DNA of 64,000 bases from Arthrobacter methylotrophus (GCF_039539965.1 NZ_BAABED010000001.1:3410001-3474000); one strand, 5' to 3'. Counted from the stretch's first letter, positions 1-8,973 are shown. Notes: generated by a model not told the origin, from the sequence alone. Numbers and translations: made by a program.

Positions 1-429
1 ACACATGATGGGTGTGGAAACCATGAAGTTCAGGCCCATCAGCATGAGCATCTGCACCTGCTGAACGTCATTGGTGCCGCGGGTAATCAACGTGGGTGCG
101 CCGAAGCTGTTGACGTCCTTAGCGGAGAAGCTGCTGACCTTTCGGAAGACGTCCCTGCGCAAGTCGCGGCCCATGGCCATGGCTACGCGGGAGCCGAAAT
201 AGACCCCCGCGATCGCCGCAATAACCTGGCCGAGGGCGACGGCGAGCATCAGGGCACCGGTCTGCCAGATGTAGTTGGTATCCCCCCGGGATACCCCTTC
301 ATCGATGATCTTGGCGTTAAGGCTTGGAAGGTACAGAGTCGCAATGGTGGAGGCCAGCTGGAAGATAATGACGGCCGTTATCTGCGGCAAATACGGCTTG
401 GAGTAGCGCCGTATCAGGGTGACAAGCAT
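1..429 (-). CDS. ABC transporter membrane/ATPase protein, N-terminal fragment
   Basis: This is the first 143 residues of an exporter-type ABC transporter; the rest lies beyond position 1. It starts MLVTLIRRYSKPYLPQ, has a hydrophobic first helix (ITAVIIFQLASTIATLYLPS), an intracellular INAKIIDEG-like stretch and a second helix pair. It ends in GRDLRRDVFRKV and TRGTNDVQQVQ, the coupling-helix region typical of MdlB/multidrug-type ABC membrane domains. The ATG at 429 was chosen over an in-frame GTG at 435 because an AAGGA motif sits about 10 nt upstream of the ATG. It lies downstream of an MFS pump on the same strand, separated by 182 nt. Substrate is unknown and the ATPase domain is not visible. 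Confidence 0.8.
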   Translation of the reverse strand, partial: MLVTLIRRYSKPYLPQITAVIIFQLASTIATLYLPSLNAKIIDEGVSRGDTNYIWQTGALMLAVALGQVIAAIAGVYFGSRVAMAMGRDLRRDVFRKVSSFSAKDVNSFGAPTLITRGTNDVQQVQMLMLMGLNFMVSTPIMC

Positions 430-536
430 GCCCACGGATCCTTAATGAGAGAGTGCGCGAATGGGTTGAGAACCTATGAGTAATACAGATACCAGCAGGC
501 GCTGACAGTATCAGTCCCCCAACTCTACGAAATCCG

Positions 537-563
537 TTGACTCAACAAAATATCGATAGTCAA
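537..563. promoter_or_regulatory. Inverted repeat TTGACT-N15-AGTCAA upstream of the ABC gene
   Basis: The 182-nt gap (430-611) between the MFS gene and the ABC gene contains arms TTGACT (537-542) and AGTCAA (558-563), symmetric about position 550. It overlaps a small palindrome GTTGACTCAAC (536-546) and TATCGATA (551-558). The region is AT-rich compared with its surroundings. This looks like an operator for a TetR/MarR-type repressor ahead of the exporter. The regulator is not identified. Confidence 0.35.
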
Positions 564-611
564 ATATCATCCCTGCGACGTACGTGGCCTGTATGGTGCG
601 CGATACCCCCG

Positions 612-2651
612 TTAGCCCGCGTGCCGCCCGGTTTCCGCTGACCTCAAGGCATCCCCGGCAAGCAGCAGCAGGGCTGCCCTTTCTTGGCGGCGACGCTCGC
701 GCTTGAGCTCTCTGCGCAACGCGGCCAGCTCTTCGGCGGTCCGTGCCTGTTGTTCAGCGGTGGCAAGTTGTTCGTGCACCCGCGCCTGGAGCTCCCGCTG
801 TGCCTTGCTCAGCTGAAGCTGTTGCTCGGCAAGCAGCCGCTGGGTCCGGGCGAGCTGGTCCTGGACTTCGCGCAGGCCAGCGGCAGGGTCCGGCCGTTCC
901 TGCGTCAGGATCCGGGCGAACTCAAGATCCAGGTCGTCGTGCTCCTTCTCGGCCGCAGCACGGGCACGGCTGGCACCCAAGGGGCTGCCGCCGTCGTCGG
1001 CTGCTTGGGAAAGGTCCGTGGATTCGACAATCGGCATCGCAGAGGTGTCCAGTGTCATGGCGGCCTCGCCGGAAGCGTTCGCCAGCAGTTCTTTCGAAGG
1101 TGTTGCGTCCACGGTCTTCCGCAACGGGACTTCCTTGATGAACAGCACGGCAATGAACGCGACCAGGGCAATGACTGCCGAGATCATGAAGATCTGGGCG
1201 GTCGCATCGCCATAGGCGGCTCGCATGATGTCCCGGATCGGGGCGGGCAAGTCCGTCAGATCCATGCTTGCATCGCTGGAGCCGCCGCTCACCGGGATGT
1301 GGGCTGCGGCGAATCCCTGGGTGGCAAGGTCCTTGACGTGGGTGGCCATGATGGCACCGAGCACCGACACGCCGATCGCGCCGCCCACGGAGCGGAAGAA
1401 CGCGACGGATGCGCTGGCCGTGCCGATGTCCTGGGCCCGGACGGTGTTCTGGACCGCGAGGACCAGGTTCTGCATCAGGAGGCCAAGTCCCAGGCCGAAG
1501 ATGGCGGTGTAGCAGCAGGTGATCCAGAGCGCAGTGGTGTGGTCGATAGTGCCCGTGAAGGCAAGGCCGCCGGCGAGCAGCACGGTGCCCGCCAGGAGGA
1601 AGCGCTTCCATTTCCCGAAGCGGCTGATCAGCTGGCCGGACGCCACCGAACCCAAGAGGTTGCCTGCAATCATGGGCAGCGTCAGAAGGCCGGCCTCGGT
1701 GGGCGTGGCGCCGCGGGCCACCTGGAAGTACTGGCCAAGGAACGTGGAGGAGCTGAACATTGCGATACCAACGGCTACGGAAGCCAGGATCGCCAAAGCG
1801 GTGGTGCGCTGCGAGATGATCTTCAGCGGGATGATGGGCTGGGCCACCTTGGATTCGACCAGCACCAGCAGGGCCAGCAGAAGTACGCCGCCGCCTACCA
1901 TGAGGGCGGACTGCCAGGAGATCCAGTCGTAGTAGTCCGGGTTGCCGGCGAAGGAAACCCAGATCAGCAGCAGGCTGACGCCCGAGGTCAGCAGAATGGA
2001 ACCAAGCCAGTCGATCTTCGCCGGGCGCTTAATGTGCTGGATCTTGAGGGTCACCTGGAGCAGGATGAGCGCGACGACGGCGAGCGGCACGCAGACGAAG
2101 AAGGTCCAGCGCCAGCCGAGCGGGCTATCGACGATGAATCCACCGAGCAGCGGTCCGCCTGCGGTACCGACCGCCATGACGGCGCCCATGTAGCCCGAGT
2201 ACTTGCCACGGTCACGCGGCGGAATCATGGTGCCGATGATGGCCTGGGCAAGTGCGGTGAGGCCGCCCAAGGCGATGCCCTGGATAACGCGGGCGGTCAG
2301 CAGGAAGGGAATGCTCTGGGAGAAGCCAGCCATGACGGAGCCGGCCACGAAGATCACGATGCTCAGCTGGACAAGCAGCTTCTTGTCGAAGAGGTCGGCG
2401 AGCTTGCCCCAGATGGGCGTGGTGGCCGCGTTGGCCAGAAGCGCAGCGGTGATGACCCACGCGAAGTCCGTTTGTGTGCCGTGGAGATCGGACATGATGG
2501 TCGGCAGGGCGTTGGCCACGATGGTGCTGCTCAGGATGGCGGTAAAGAAGGCCGCGAGGAGGCCTGTCAGGGCTTCCATGATCTGGCGGTGCGTCATGGG
2601 CGCGGCTGACGCCGGCACCGCCGTCGAACGTTCTTGTATTCGGGTTGCCAT
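612..2651 (-). CDS. DHA2-family MFS drug exporter with C-terminal coiled coil
   Basis: A 679-residue EmrB/QacA-type (DHA2, normally 14-helix) proton-coupled exporter. Residues about 20-520 carry the transporter core: SSTIVANALPTIMSDL in the first helix region, WGKLADLFDKK as the loop 2-3 motif A, and RVIQGIALGG as motif B/C region. DHA2 pumps are usually near 500 residues. Here about 115 extra residues follow the last helix (AFIAVLFIKEVPLRK). They are charged and heptad-like, rich in E, Q, R, A and L, and predicted cytosolic. The start at 2651 has AGGAG about 9 nt upstream. A longer open frame runs back through the MarR gene and is not used. It lies 11 nt after the MarR gene, so the two form an operon. 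The drug or metabolite exported is unknown. Confidence 0.93.
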   Translation of the reverse strand: MATRIQERSTAVPASAAPMTHRQIMEALTGLLAAFFTAILSSTIVANALPTIMSDLHGTQTDFAWVITAALLANAATTPIWGKLADLFDKKLLVQLSIVIFVAGSVMAGFSQSIPFLLTARVIQGIALGGLTALAQAIIGTMIPPRDRGKYSGYMGAVMAVGTAGGPLLGGFIVDSPLGWRWTFFVCVPLAVVALILLQVTLKIQHIKRPAKIDWLGSILLTSGVSLLLIWVSFAGNPDYYDWISWQSALMVGGGVLLLALLVLVESKVAQPIIPLKIISQRTTALAILASVAVGIAMFSSSTFLGQYFQVARGATPTEAGLLTLPMIAGNLLGSVASGQLISRFGKWKRFLLAGTVLLAGGLAFTGTIDHTTALWITCCYTAIFGLGLGLLMQNLVLAVQNTVRAQDIGTASASVAFFRSVGGAIGVSVLGAIMATHVKDLATQGFAAAHIPVSGGSSDASMDLTDLPAPIRDIMRAAYGDATAQIFMISAVIALVAFIAVLFIKEVPLRKTVDATPSKELLANASGEAAMTLDTSAMPIVESTDLSQAADDGGSPLGASRARAAAEKEHDDLDLEFARILTQERPDPAAGLREVQDQLARTQRLLAEQQLQLSKAQRELQARVHEQLATAEQQARTAEELAALRRELKRERRRQERAALLLLAGDALRSAETGRHAG

Positions 2652-2662
2652 TGCTGCTGCTC

Positions 2663-3145
2663 CTAAGCTGTGTGGTTCAAGTGGTGGGAGCCGGCCGCCG
2701 TTGCCCGGACTGAGTGGTTGAGCGAAGTGGTGAGTTTCGCCAGGACCTGCCCTGCCTCCAAGGCGTCTTCCTCGCTCCACTCCGCGAGGTAGGCCCGCAA
2801 GTTGAGGCTGCGCTGTTCTTCGAAGTCCCTGACCTTTTCGATGCCGGCTTCGGACAGAGCCACCAACTGGGCCCGGCCGTCTGCCGGATCGGGGCGCCGG
2901 ACCACCAGACCGAGTTCCTCGAGCTCGGCGATGTGCCGGCTGAGGACGGGCGGGCTGACGCCGAGACGCGAGGCGAGTTTCGTGGCCCTGGACTCTCCCT
3001 CCCCGATGAAGCGCATTACCCCTTGCAGGGCGAACCCGACGTCGGCATCCTTCGCGATGTTTGCGGTCACGATGCAACGCAGGACCCGCTGGAGATCGAA
3101 GATCTGATGGACGAGTTCGGTTGCCGTGCTGGATGCGACAGCCAT
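2663..3145 (-). CDS. MarR-family transcriptional regulator
   Basis: A 160-residue winged-helix regulator, the usual length for MarR proteins. The HTH is seen in SRATKLASRLGVSPPVLSRHI, followed by the wing ELGLVVRRPDPADGRAQLVAL with the conserved D-x-R-x-R-like turn. N- and C-terminal helices would form the dimer. ATG 3145 is preferred over GTG 3154 because the GAGG motif is about 8 nt from the ATG. It is the first gene of an operon with the MFS exporter 11 nt downstream. The family precedent is autorepression plus repression of the pump, relieved by a phenolic or drug ligand. The ligand here is unknown. Confidence 0.93.
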   Translation of the reverse strand: MAVASSTATELVHQIFDLQRVLRCIVTANIAKDADVGFALQGVMRFIGEGESRATKLASRLGVSPPVLSRHIAELEELGLVVRRPDPADGRAQLVALSEAGIEKVRDFEEQRSLNLRAYLAEWSEEDALEAGQVLAKLTTSLNHSVRATAAGSHHLNHTA

Positions 3146-3161
3146 GAAAGACACCTCACTT

Positions 3162-3204
3162 TTGCTTGCCTAAAGCAACTATACGTCAATTTGGTTGCTT
3201 TGGG
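3162..3204. promoter_or_regulatory. Candidate MarR operators (TTGCTT/AAGCAA palindromes)
   Basis: Just upstream of the MarR start are TTGCTT (3162-3167) and AAGCAA (3173-3178), forming a 17-bp palindrome. A larger pair follows, with arms CCTAAAGCAAC (3169-3179) and GTTGCTTTGGG (3194-3204), one mismatch in 11. The three TTGCTT half-sites overlap where the promoter must lie, consistent with autorepression of the marR-MFS operon. Binding is inferred, not shown. Confidence 0.5.
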
Positions 3205-3237
3205 AAACTAATGAAGTGTGAGATGGGTTAAACCCCA

Positions 3238-3302
3238 AGCGCGAGCTGGCAGCTAATGCCCTCTTTTTTCGAAAAAAGGGTCATTATCTGCCAGCTCGCG
3301 CT
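3238..3302. repeat. 65-bp near-perfect palindrome (possible bidirectional terminator)
   Basis: Outer arms AGCGCGAGCTGGCA (3238-3251) and TGCCAGCTCGCGCT (3289-3302) match over 14 bp. The inner part continues with few mismatches (TAATG/CATTA, CCCT/AGGG) to a centre of six T, CG and six A near 3269. The element lies between the MarR promoter region and the 3' end of the ThDP-enzyme gene, so it could end transcription arriving from that gene. No second copy was found in the window. Confidence 0.85.
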
Positions 3303-3309
3303 GGAAGGT

Positions 3310-3345
3310 GGAGCGTCAGGAGCGTCTGGAGTGTCTGGAGCGTCA
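3310..3345. repeat. Four 9-bp tandem repeats GGAGCGTCW ending at a stop codon
   Basis: Units GGAGCGTCA (3310), GGAGCGTCT (3319), GGAGTGTCT (3328) and GGAGCGTCA (3337) are contiguous. The last unit contains the stop codon of the ThDP-enzyme gene (3343-3345 on the minus strand). A 9-bp period keeps frame, so copy-number change would not disturb the upstream gene but could alter the spacing to the 65-bp hairpin. Confidence 0.8.
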
Positions 3346-4995
3346 GTCTCCCAGGTGCGTTGGGCCGAACATCTTCAGAAGGGTTTCAACCACGACGACG
3401 TTGGGTCCGTCCGCGGCGAAGCCCTCCCGAAGCGCGTCCCCGACGTCCTCCGGGGCCACTCTGCGGGCCGGCACCCCGAAGGCCTCGGCGAGCTTGACGA
3501 AGTCCGGGCGGGCGAGCTCGGTAGCCGTCGCCTTGCCGAACGCGCCCACCATGTATTCGCGCAGGATGCCGTAGCCGCCGTCGTCCACGATCAGCCACGT
3601 GACCGGGATGTTGTGCTGCTTGGCTGTGGCCAGCTCGGAGATCGAGTACATGGCGGAACCATCACCGGAGACGGCCAGCACACGGCTTGGTTTGGCGGTG
3701 GTTTCCAGACCGACGGCACCGCCGATGGCTGCGGGGAAGCCGAAACCGAGACCGCCGGCACCTTGGGCTGAGTGGAACTGGCCTTCGCGGGAATCCCAGC
3801 AACTCCATCCCCAGTAGGCGGAGATGGTCATGTCCCAGAAGGTCTGCATGTCGGCCGGAACGGCTTCGCGGATATCGGCCATGAACTTCAGTTCCTTGCC
3901 CAGGTCCTGCGATTCAAGGCGTGCCATGACTTTGACCAACGACTCCTTGACCAGGTTCTCGGGCGTGGTGCCGTGCCAGTCCGGTATCGCAGCGGTCGGA
4001 GACAGGGCCTCATCCAGGGCAACAAGAGCCTGCCCGGCGTCAGCACGGATGCCCAGCCCGGGCCGGTTGGATTCCAGGACCCGGGGTTCGGCGTCGATCT
4101 GGATGATCCGCCCGCGGGGCTCGAAGGTGAAGTAGTTGGACGTGACCTCGCCTAGGGAGGACCCGATGACTATCAGCACGTCAGCGTCCTCAAGGACGTC
4201 CGTCATGTGACGGTCTTCGATCCAGGACTGCAGGGACAGCTCGTGGTTCCAGGGGAACGCTCCGTTGCCGCCCGGGGTGCAGATGACCGGTGCACGGAGT
4301 TTCTCCGCGATCGACAGGAGCGACTTCTCGGCCCGGCCGCGGCGCGTGCCGCCGCCGGCGATGATCGCCGGTCGCTCCGCCGTCGAGAGCCACTTCACGG
4401 CTTCGCGGATCAACTCCACGCGCGGCGGGTTATCGGCAGCCTCGGCGAGGGCGTCCTCCACCGGCGGCACCATGATGGGGTCCAGGAGCACGTTCTGCGG
4501 AATCTCGATCCACACCGGGCCCTGCGGGGACGAAATGGCCTCGGTCCAGGCATCCTGGATAGCCGAGGGAATCCCGGAAGCATGTTGGATGAGGCGCTGG
4601 CTCTTGGTGACGTTCGCGGCCGAGGCCTTCTGGTCATCGAGCTGGTGCAGCATGCCTTTCCGGCGCGCTCCCAAACCCTCCAAGGGGATCTGGCTCGCCA
4701 CGACCACCATCGGCACGCCGGTGGCATACGCTTCCTGAAGGCCGGCCAGGGACGTCAACGCGCCCGGACCGGTGGACAGGAACAGCACCCCGACCTCGCC
4801 CGTGGCACGGGAATACCCGTCCGCGGCGAAGGCCGAGTTGTTCTCCACGCGGGAGGACACGAAATGGAGGTTGCCGCGGCCCATCGCATCGAACAGTCCC
4901 AGGGCGTGCTGGCCCGGGATCCCGAAGACCGTCTTTGCGCCGAGCGCTTCAAGGGTCTCGACGACGAGGTCCCCGCCGTTGCGCTGGTCCGTCAC
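3343..4995 (-). CDS. ThDP-dependent decarboxylase/carboligase (acetolactate synthase-like)
   Basis: A 550-residue thiamine diphosphate enzyme with the usual Pyr, central and PP domains. The catalytic Glu is E51 in [20 protein letters not shown]. The ThDP-Mg motif begins [12 protein letters not shown] at 444-446, but the usual Asn ligand region reads VDDGGYG (471-472) instead of NN. The AAGGLGF-like loop is present ([15 protein letters not shown]). A GTG start at 4995 overlaps the stop of the upstream ureohydrolase gene (GTGA), showing translational coupling. Family members include acetolactate synthase, benzoylformate decarboxylase and 2-ketoarginine decarboxylase (AruI). The neighbour makes a 2-ketoarginine or other guanidino 2-oxoacid decarboxylase attractive. 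That assignment is inference; the fold is secure. Confidence 0.9.
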   Translation of the reverse strand: MTDQRNGGDLVVETLEALGAKTVFGIPGQHALGLFDAMGRGNLHFVSSRVENNSAFAADGYSRATGEVGVLFLSTGPGALTSLAGLQEAYATGVPMVVVASQIPLEGLGARRKGMLHQLDDQKASAANVTKSQRLIQHASGIPSAIQDAWTEAISSPQGPVWIEIPQNVLLDPIMVPPVEDALAEAADNPPRVELIREAVKWLSTAERPAIIAGGGTRRGRAEKSLLSIAEKLRAPVICTPGGNGAFPWNHELSLQSWIEDRHMTDVLEDADVLIVIGSSLGEVTSNYFTFEPRGRIIQIDAEPRVLESNRPGLGIRADAGQALVALDEALSPTAAIPDWHGTTPENLVKESLVKVMARLESQDLGKELKFMADIREAVPADMQTFWDMTISAYWGWSCWDSREGQFHSAQGAGGLGFGFPAAIGGAVGLETTAKPSRVLAVSGDGSAMYSISELATAKQHNIPVTWLIVDDGGYGILREYMVGAFGKATATELARPDFVKLAEAFGVPARRVAPEDVGDALREGFAADGPNVVVVETLLKMFGPTHLGD

Positions 4996-6056
4996 TTCGT
5001 GACCGCCGGGGCGAAACCGGCCGGGCGCCGGGATTCCTGGCCCAAGGCCTGGGCGGCGTAGCCGTTAAGGGCGCCGTGCCGGTTGCCTTCGACGGCGTTG
5101 TCGGCCATGAGGGTGACGAGTTCGTAGGCAACGTGGCTGCCCGCGACGCCGGTGATTTCAGCGTGGTCGTACGCCGGCGCGACCTCGACGATGTCCGCGC
5201 CCACGAGGTTCATGCCACGGAAGCCGCGGATGATTTCGAGGAGTTCGCGGCTGGTGATGCCGCCGGCTTCAGGCGTGCCGGTACCCGGAGCGTGGGCCGG
5301 ATCCAGGACGTCGATGTCCACGGAAATGTACAGCGGGCGGCTGCCGATGCGGTCGCGGATCTTGGCCACGGTTTCCAGGACGCCCTGGTAGTAGACGTCC
5401 GCGGAGGTGACGATACCGAAGCCGAAGCGGTGATCGTCGTCGAGGTCCTTTTTGCCGTAAAGCGGGCCGCGGGTACCAACGTGGCTGATGGCCTCGGTAT
5501 CCAGGATCCCTTCTTCGACGGCGCGGCGGAACGGCGTGCCGTGCGTGTATTCGGCGCCGAAGTAGGTGTCCCAGGTGTCCAGGTGGGCGTCGAAGTGCAG
5601 CATGGCAACGGGCTCACCGGCGCGTTCGGCGGCAGCGCGGAGCAGCGGCAGGGCAATGGTGTGGTCACCACCGAGCGTCACGAGCCTGCTTCCGTTGGCG
5701 GTCAGATCCAGCGCGTTCTGCTGGATGGTCTCAATAGCCTCGTTGATATTGAACGGGTTCACCGCCATGTCCCCGGCGTCGGCAACCTGGATGTTCTCAA
5801 AGGGACTAACGTCCCAGGCCGGGTTATACGGGCGTAGCAGACGGCTGGCTTCACGCACGTGGTTGGCACCGAAACGGGCACCGGGACGATAGGAAACACC
5901 GGAGTCGAAGGGGACGCCGACCACCGTGACATCGGCCTTGGACACCTGGTCCAGCCGGGGCAAGCGGGCATAGGTGGCAGCACCGGCGTAGCGCGGGATT
6001 CGGGCCGAATCTATGGGACCAAGATTGCCGTTGGCCTCAATGCGAAGCTCTTCCAA
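4992..6056 (-). CDS. Agmatinase/guanidinobutyrase-family ureohydrolase
   Basis: A 354-residue Mn-dependent ureohydrolase of the arginase/agmatinase family, releasing urea from a guanidino compound. Metal ligands are visible: H132 (GGDHT), D156, H158 and D160 (DAHLD), and D247 and D249 (SVDIDVLDP). No ATG suits the conserved N-terminus. TTG at 6056 is chosen because AAGGAG lies about 9 nt upstream; an ATT precedes it directly. The gene overlaps the downstream ThDP enzyme by 4 nt. Agmatinase, guanidinobutyrase and guanidinopropionase are not separable by eye. The coupled ThDP enzyme favours 4-guanidinobutyrate in an arginine-transaminase-type route, which remains a guess. Confidence 0.9.
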   Translation of the reverse strand: MEELRIEANGNLGPIDSARIPRYAGAATYARLPRLDQVSKADVTVVGVPFDSGVSYRPGARFGANHVREASRLLRPYNPAWDVSPFENIQVADAGDMAVNPFNINEAIETIQQNALDLTANGSRLVTLGGDHTIALPLLRAAAERAGEPVAMLHFDAHLDTWDTYFGAEYTHGTPFRRAVEEGILDTEAISHVGTRGPLYGKKDLDDDHRFGFGIVTSADVYYQGVLETVAKIRDRIGSRPLYISVDIDVLDPAHAPGTGTPEAGGITSRELLEIIRGFRGMNLVGADIVEVAPAYDHAEITGVAGSHVAYELVTLMADNAVEGNRHGALNGYAAQALGQESRRPAGFAPAVTK

Positions 6057-6184
6057 AATGCGCCACTCCTTTAGTGAGTAGGTGAGATGGGGTAGTGACC
6101 GTGACACCAATCATACACTCAAAGTTGCCTTATATGCATCACTTGTTTACGTCTGCATCATGCATCCGAATCCGCTCAGCAAGA

Positions 6185-6214
6185 CTGGGCCGGGCTCCCC
6201 AGAGCCCGGCCCAG
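6185..6214 (-). terminator. Terminator hairpin downstream of the sialidase gene
   Basis: Perfect 13-bp arms CTGGGCCGGGCTC (6185-6197) and GAGCCCGGCCCAG (6202-6214) enclose a 4-nt loop, 27 nt past the sialidase stop. The tract that follows on the minus strand (TCTTGCT) is only weakly T-rich. The rest of 6057-6240 is the leader/promoter region of the ureohydrolase gene, with TGCATCA/ATGCATCA repeats near 6136-6165. Confidence 0.75.
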
Positions 6215-6240
6215 CTTCTCACTTCATCTCCCCTCCCGGG

Positions 6241-8973
6241 CTACTTACTCCCGAAGGGAGTTACCTGGAAGTCTCCGAATGACACCTGGCGGCCTTCCGC
6301 GTCCAGCACCACGAGGCTGTCCAGCCCGTTCTTCACGTCGTCCGGCAGCACGAAGGAAAGGGTGTTTTGCTGGGTCGGGAAGAACCAGCCCAGACGGTAG
6401 CTCCGTTTGTTCAGGTAGACGTAGTACCACTGCCCGTACTCGACATTGTGGACCGTCACGGTCTGTCCGGTGCGGTATTTGTCCGTTCCGAGCCCCAGGT
6501 CCAGCGTCGGATTCTTGCCGAGCAGCTCCTGGGAAGCCAAGACGGGATCCGATGTGGGCTTGGCAGGCTTGACCTTCAGCGCGACCGCCTCCCTGACCAG
6601 CTGGAGGGAAGCAGCCTTGGAGCCGTTGCCCGCGCTGACCGGGATAGTCGCTGCCTGGATCTGCTTGGCCGCGATATCGGCGTCCGCCAGAATGTAGCTC
6701 GAGGTGAAGCTGACGGACTCTCCCGCGGCGAGCGCCGAGCGGTACAGTCCAATGGCCGGAGCCGAAAGGTTCGTCAACGCCACATTGCCGGTGTTAGTCA
6801 CGGTATAGCCGAACGTCACCGTATCGCCGGGACCGGCAAACGCATCCCCGTCAACGTCATTGAAGCTCGACACCACCGATCCGCCCAGCTGGGGATTGCG
6901 GACCAGCAGGTCCACCTCGTCCCCCGTGACGGTGTAATTCTGGGTGGCGGCCCCGGTGCCCGTTACCTGCCAAACACTGCTGGGCACGAAGAATCCTTGG
7001 GCCACTTCATCTGCCGTTGCGGTGTGCTGTGGCGTGCCGCAGAGGAAATTGCCCCACACTCCCAGGGCGCTAAACCGGCAGTTCCCGGAGCCTGGCGGCA
7101 GGAACGGCTGGAAATTGCCGGACTGCGGAACAACGGACTCCGTGACGTTGCCCGTGCTGTACACCCGGAACTTGTAGGGTACTGCGCTGCCTACCGCATA
7201 CGGGTGGCTTGCGAGGTCCCTTCCGGCGTCATTGCGAGCGCCGAAAATATAGGCACCAACCACGTTGCCAGCGGAACCACCCGTCACCGTCACAGAGACG
7301 GGTGCGGTCATCGATGATCCACCGGCGTTCAACCTGGCGGTCAAGGGAACCGTACCTGCTTTGGCGTACGACGGCGCCGTGACACTCAGCTGGACAGTCG
7401 CCGAGGCGCCCGGATCGAGAGCGGCGAGGTCCGCCGTCGTCGACGTCCAGTCCTGCAAGGCATCAAGGCCGACAGTGGCAGCCGGAAGCGGCAAGCTGTC
7501 GTTATTGGTGACCGTCACATTCAATTGGGCGGTTCCACCGTTCGCGACCGTGGCGCTCCCCGGGACAAGGACTGCCGCGATCGGGTTAAGCCAAGCCCTG
7601 TCAAACTTCCCGAAGGTGATGGTGTTGTTGTCGCCTTCGTAGAGGACGCCGAAAGTGCCGTCCGACAGGGGACTCAGGGTGGAGTAGGACATGCTTCCGG
7701 GTTTGAAGATCCGCGAGGAACCCCAGGTCTTGCCGTCGTCAGCCGAATAGCGGATGGTGCCGTCCACGCGCGCCCCGCCGGCAGTCGGAGTGGGCGAGTT
7801 GGAGAACAGCAGCTTCTTGGCATCGGCCGATCCCGCCGGCGCATCCGGGTACATCCGCGTGATGGAGCCGTTGTTCCGCGGATCCGGAAGCTGGCTCTCC
7901 GCGACCGGGGTGCTGTAGGTGACGCCGCCATCCAAGGAATAGGCCACCTTGCGGAAGTGCGGGTTGGCGCCGGAACTGTCCCTTGAGTTCAACATGACGC
8001 GGCCATCGGACAGCTCGACCGTCTTGTTCTCATCCATGCCCGTTCCAGTAGGCGTGCCCATCTTCCAGCTCTTGCCATGGTCATCGGAATAGACGCTGTA
8101 GGCCTGGATCTGGCGGCTGCCGTCAGGCTGGACAACGGTTCCGGCGAACTGCTGGATGAGTCGTCCGGCGTGGGCTCCGTAGTTGAGCTGGATTCCCTCG
8201 CCGGAGGAGGCGAACATGCTGACGACACCACCGACATTGGGAACGCCATTGACGGTATTGCCGTTTGGCTTGACGGCGTTGGTGATCAGCGGACCCGCAA
8301 AAGCGGAGTAGGCCGAACCGGCAGGATAGCTGGACGGGACCGGCAGGCTCGGCTGGTTAGCCGGATCCGTGGACCAGGTGAGTCCGCGGTCGGTGGAGAC
8401 GGATACCTGCGAGCTGATCACGTTGGCGTCGGTATCGTCGTTGCCGAGCACGCTTCCCCCGAACCCTTGGTTCTTGGAGTACACGTGGAAGTTGAACACC
8501 GTCCCGGTGACTTTGTCCACGACGTAGCTGGGGTCGCTGAAACCGTATTTCTGCACGCTCGCGGAGCCCATTTGCCCCCGCGCGATGAAAGTGGGACTCC
8601 CCCAGGTCTTCCCGCCGTCAATGCTGCGCCGCTGGACGATGGAGTTGGCGGAAGGAGAATCGCCCCCATCGGGGCGGCCATCGTAGGAGGCCAGGAGGAC
8701 TCCGTCACCCAAGTCCGCCAACGCAACTATCCGGTAGTACTTGCCCAGGACAGGGTCGATGGCGTTGTCGCCGTTGGAAGCAAGGACCTGCTCGGTGTAG
8801 CTTCCCGGGGGATTTGAAGGAACGTTGGGATTCGGGAACGGTTCCAAGGCGGCATATGCCGGCATAACCGTCGACGCCATGAGAACTGCTGCGGCTGCCG
8901 CGGAGACGGCAACTCTTCCCTGCGTCCATCGCGGCCTCCTCCTGGCCCTGTCCCTGAGTAGCGGGTCATTCAT
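6241..8973 (-). CDS. Secreted exo-alpha-sialidase (neuraminidase), multidomain
   Basis: A 910-residue exported glycosidase that would release terminal sialic acid. An N-terminal signal with a twin-arginine-containing basic region and hydrophobic core ends near AYA-AL (residues 41/42). The six-bladed propeller (about 60-470) contains Asp-boxes SIDGGKTWG, STDRGLTWS, SDDHGKSWK, SLDGGVTYS and SADDGKTWG. The FRIP-type arginine motif reads YYRIVAL. A NEW3/Ig-like domain follows (about 480-575, PGSATVANGGTAQLNVTVTN), then DUF11-like repeats (GDTVTFGYTVTNTGNVALTN) and a C-terminal domain. Arthrobacter ureafaciens and Micromonospora viridifaciens sialidases share this plan. ATG 8973 has AAAGGG upstream. 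No sialic-acid catabolic genes are adjacent. Confidence 0.9.
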   Translation of the reverse strand: MNDPLLRDRARRRPRWTQGRVAVSAAAAAVLMASTVMPAYAALEPFPNPNVPSNPPGSYTEQVLASNGDNAIDPVLGKYYRIVALADLGDGVLLASYDGRPDGGDSPSANSIVQRRSIDGGKTWGSPTFIARGQMGSASVQKYGFSDPSYVVDKVTGTVFNFHVYSKNQGFGGSVLGNDDTDANVISSQVSVSTDRGLTWSTDPANQPSLPVPSSYPAGSAYSAFAGPLITNAVKPNGNTVNGVPNVGGVVSMFASSGEGIQLNYGAHAGRLIQQFAGTVVQPDGSRQIQAYSVYSDDHGKSWKMGTPTGTGMDENKTVELSDGRVMLNSRDSSGANPHFRKVAYSLDGGVTYSTPVAESQLPDPRNNGSITRMYPDAPAGSADAKKLLFSNSPTPTAGGARVDGTIRYSADDGKTWGSSRIFKPGSMSYSTLSPLSDGTFGVLYEGDNNTITFGKFDRAWLNPIAAVLVPGSATVANGGTAQLNVTVTNNDSLPLPAATVGLDALQDWTSTTADLAALDPGASATVQLSVTAPSYAKAGTVPLTARLNAGGSSMTAPVSVTVTGGSAGNVVGAYIFGARNDAGRDLASHPYAVGSAVPYKFRVYSTGNVTESVVPQSGNFQPFLPPGSGNCRFSALGVWGNFLCGTPQHTATADEVAQGFFVPSSVWQVTGTGAATQNYTVTGDEVDLLVRNPQLGGSVVSSFNDVDGDAFAGPGDTVTFGYTVTNTGNVALTNLSAPAIGLYRSALAAGESVSFTSSYILADADIAAKQIQAATIPVSAGNGSKAASLQLVREAVALKVKPAKPTSDPVLASQELLGKNPTLDLGLGTDKYRTGQTVTVHNVEYGQWYYVYLNKRSYRLGWFFPTQQNTLSFVLPDDVKNGLDSLVVLDAEGRQVSFGDFQVTPFGSK

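Noticed and set aside
612-3077. 821-codon frame reading through the MarR gene into the MFS gene
   Set aside because: The upstream 142 codons are out of frame with MarR and carry no domain. The MFS start at 2651 has its own AGGAG.
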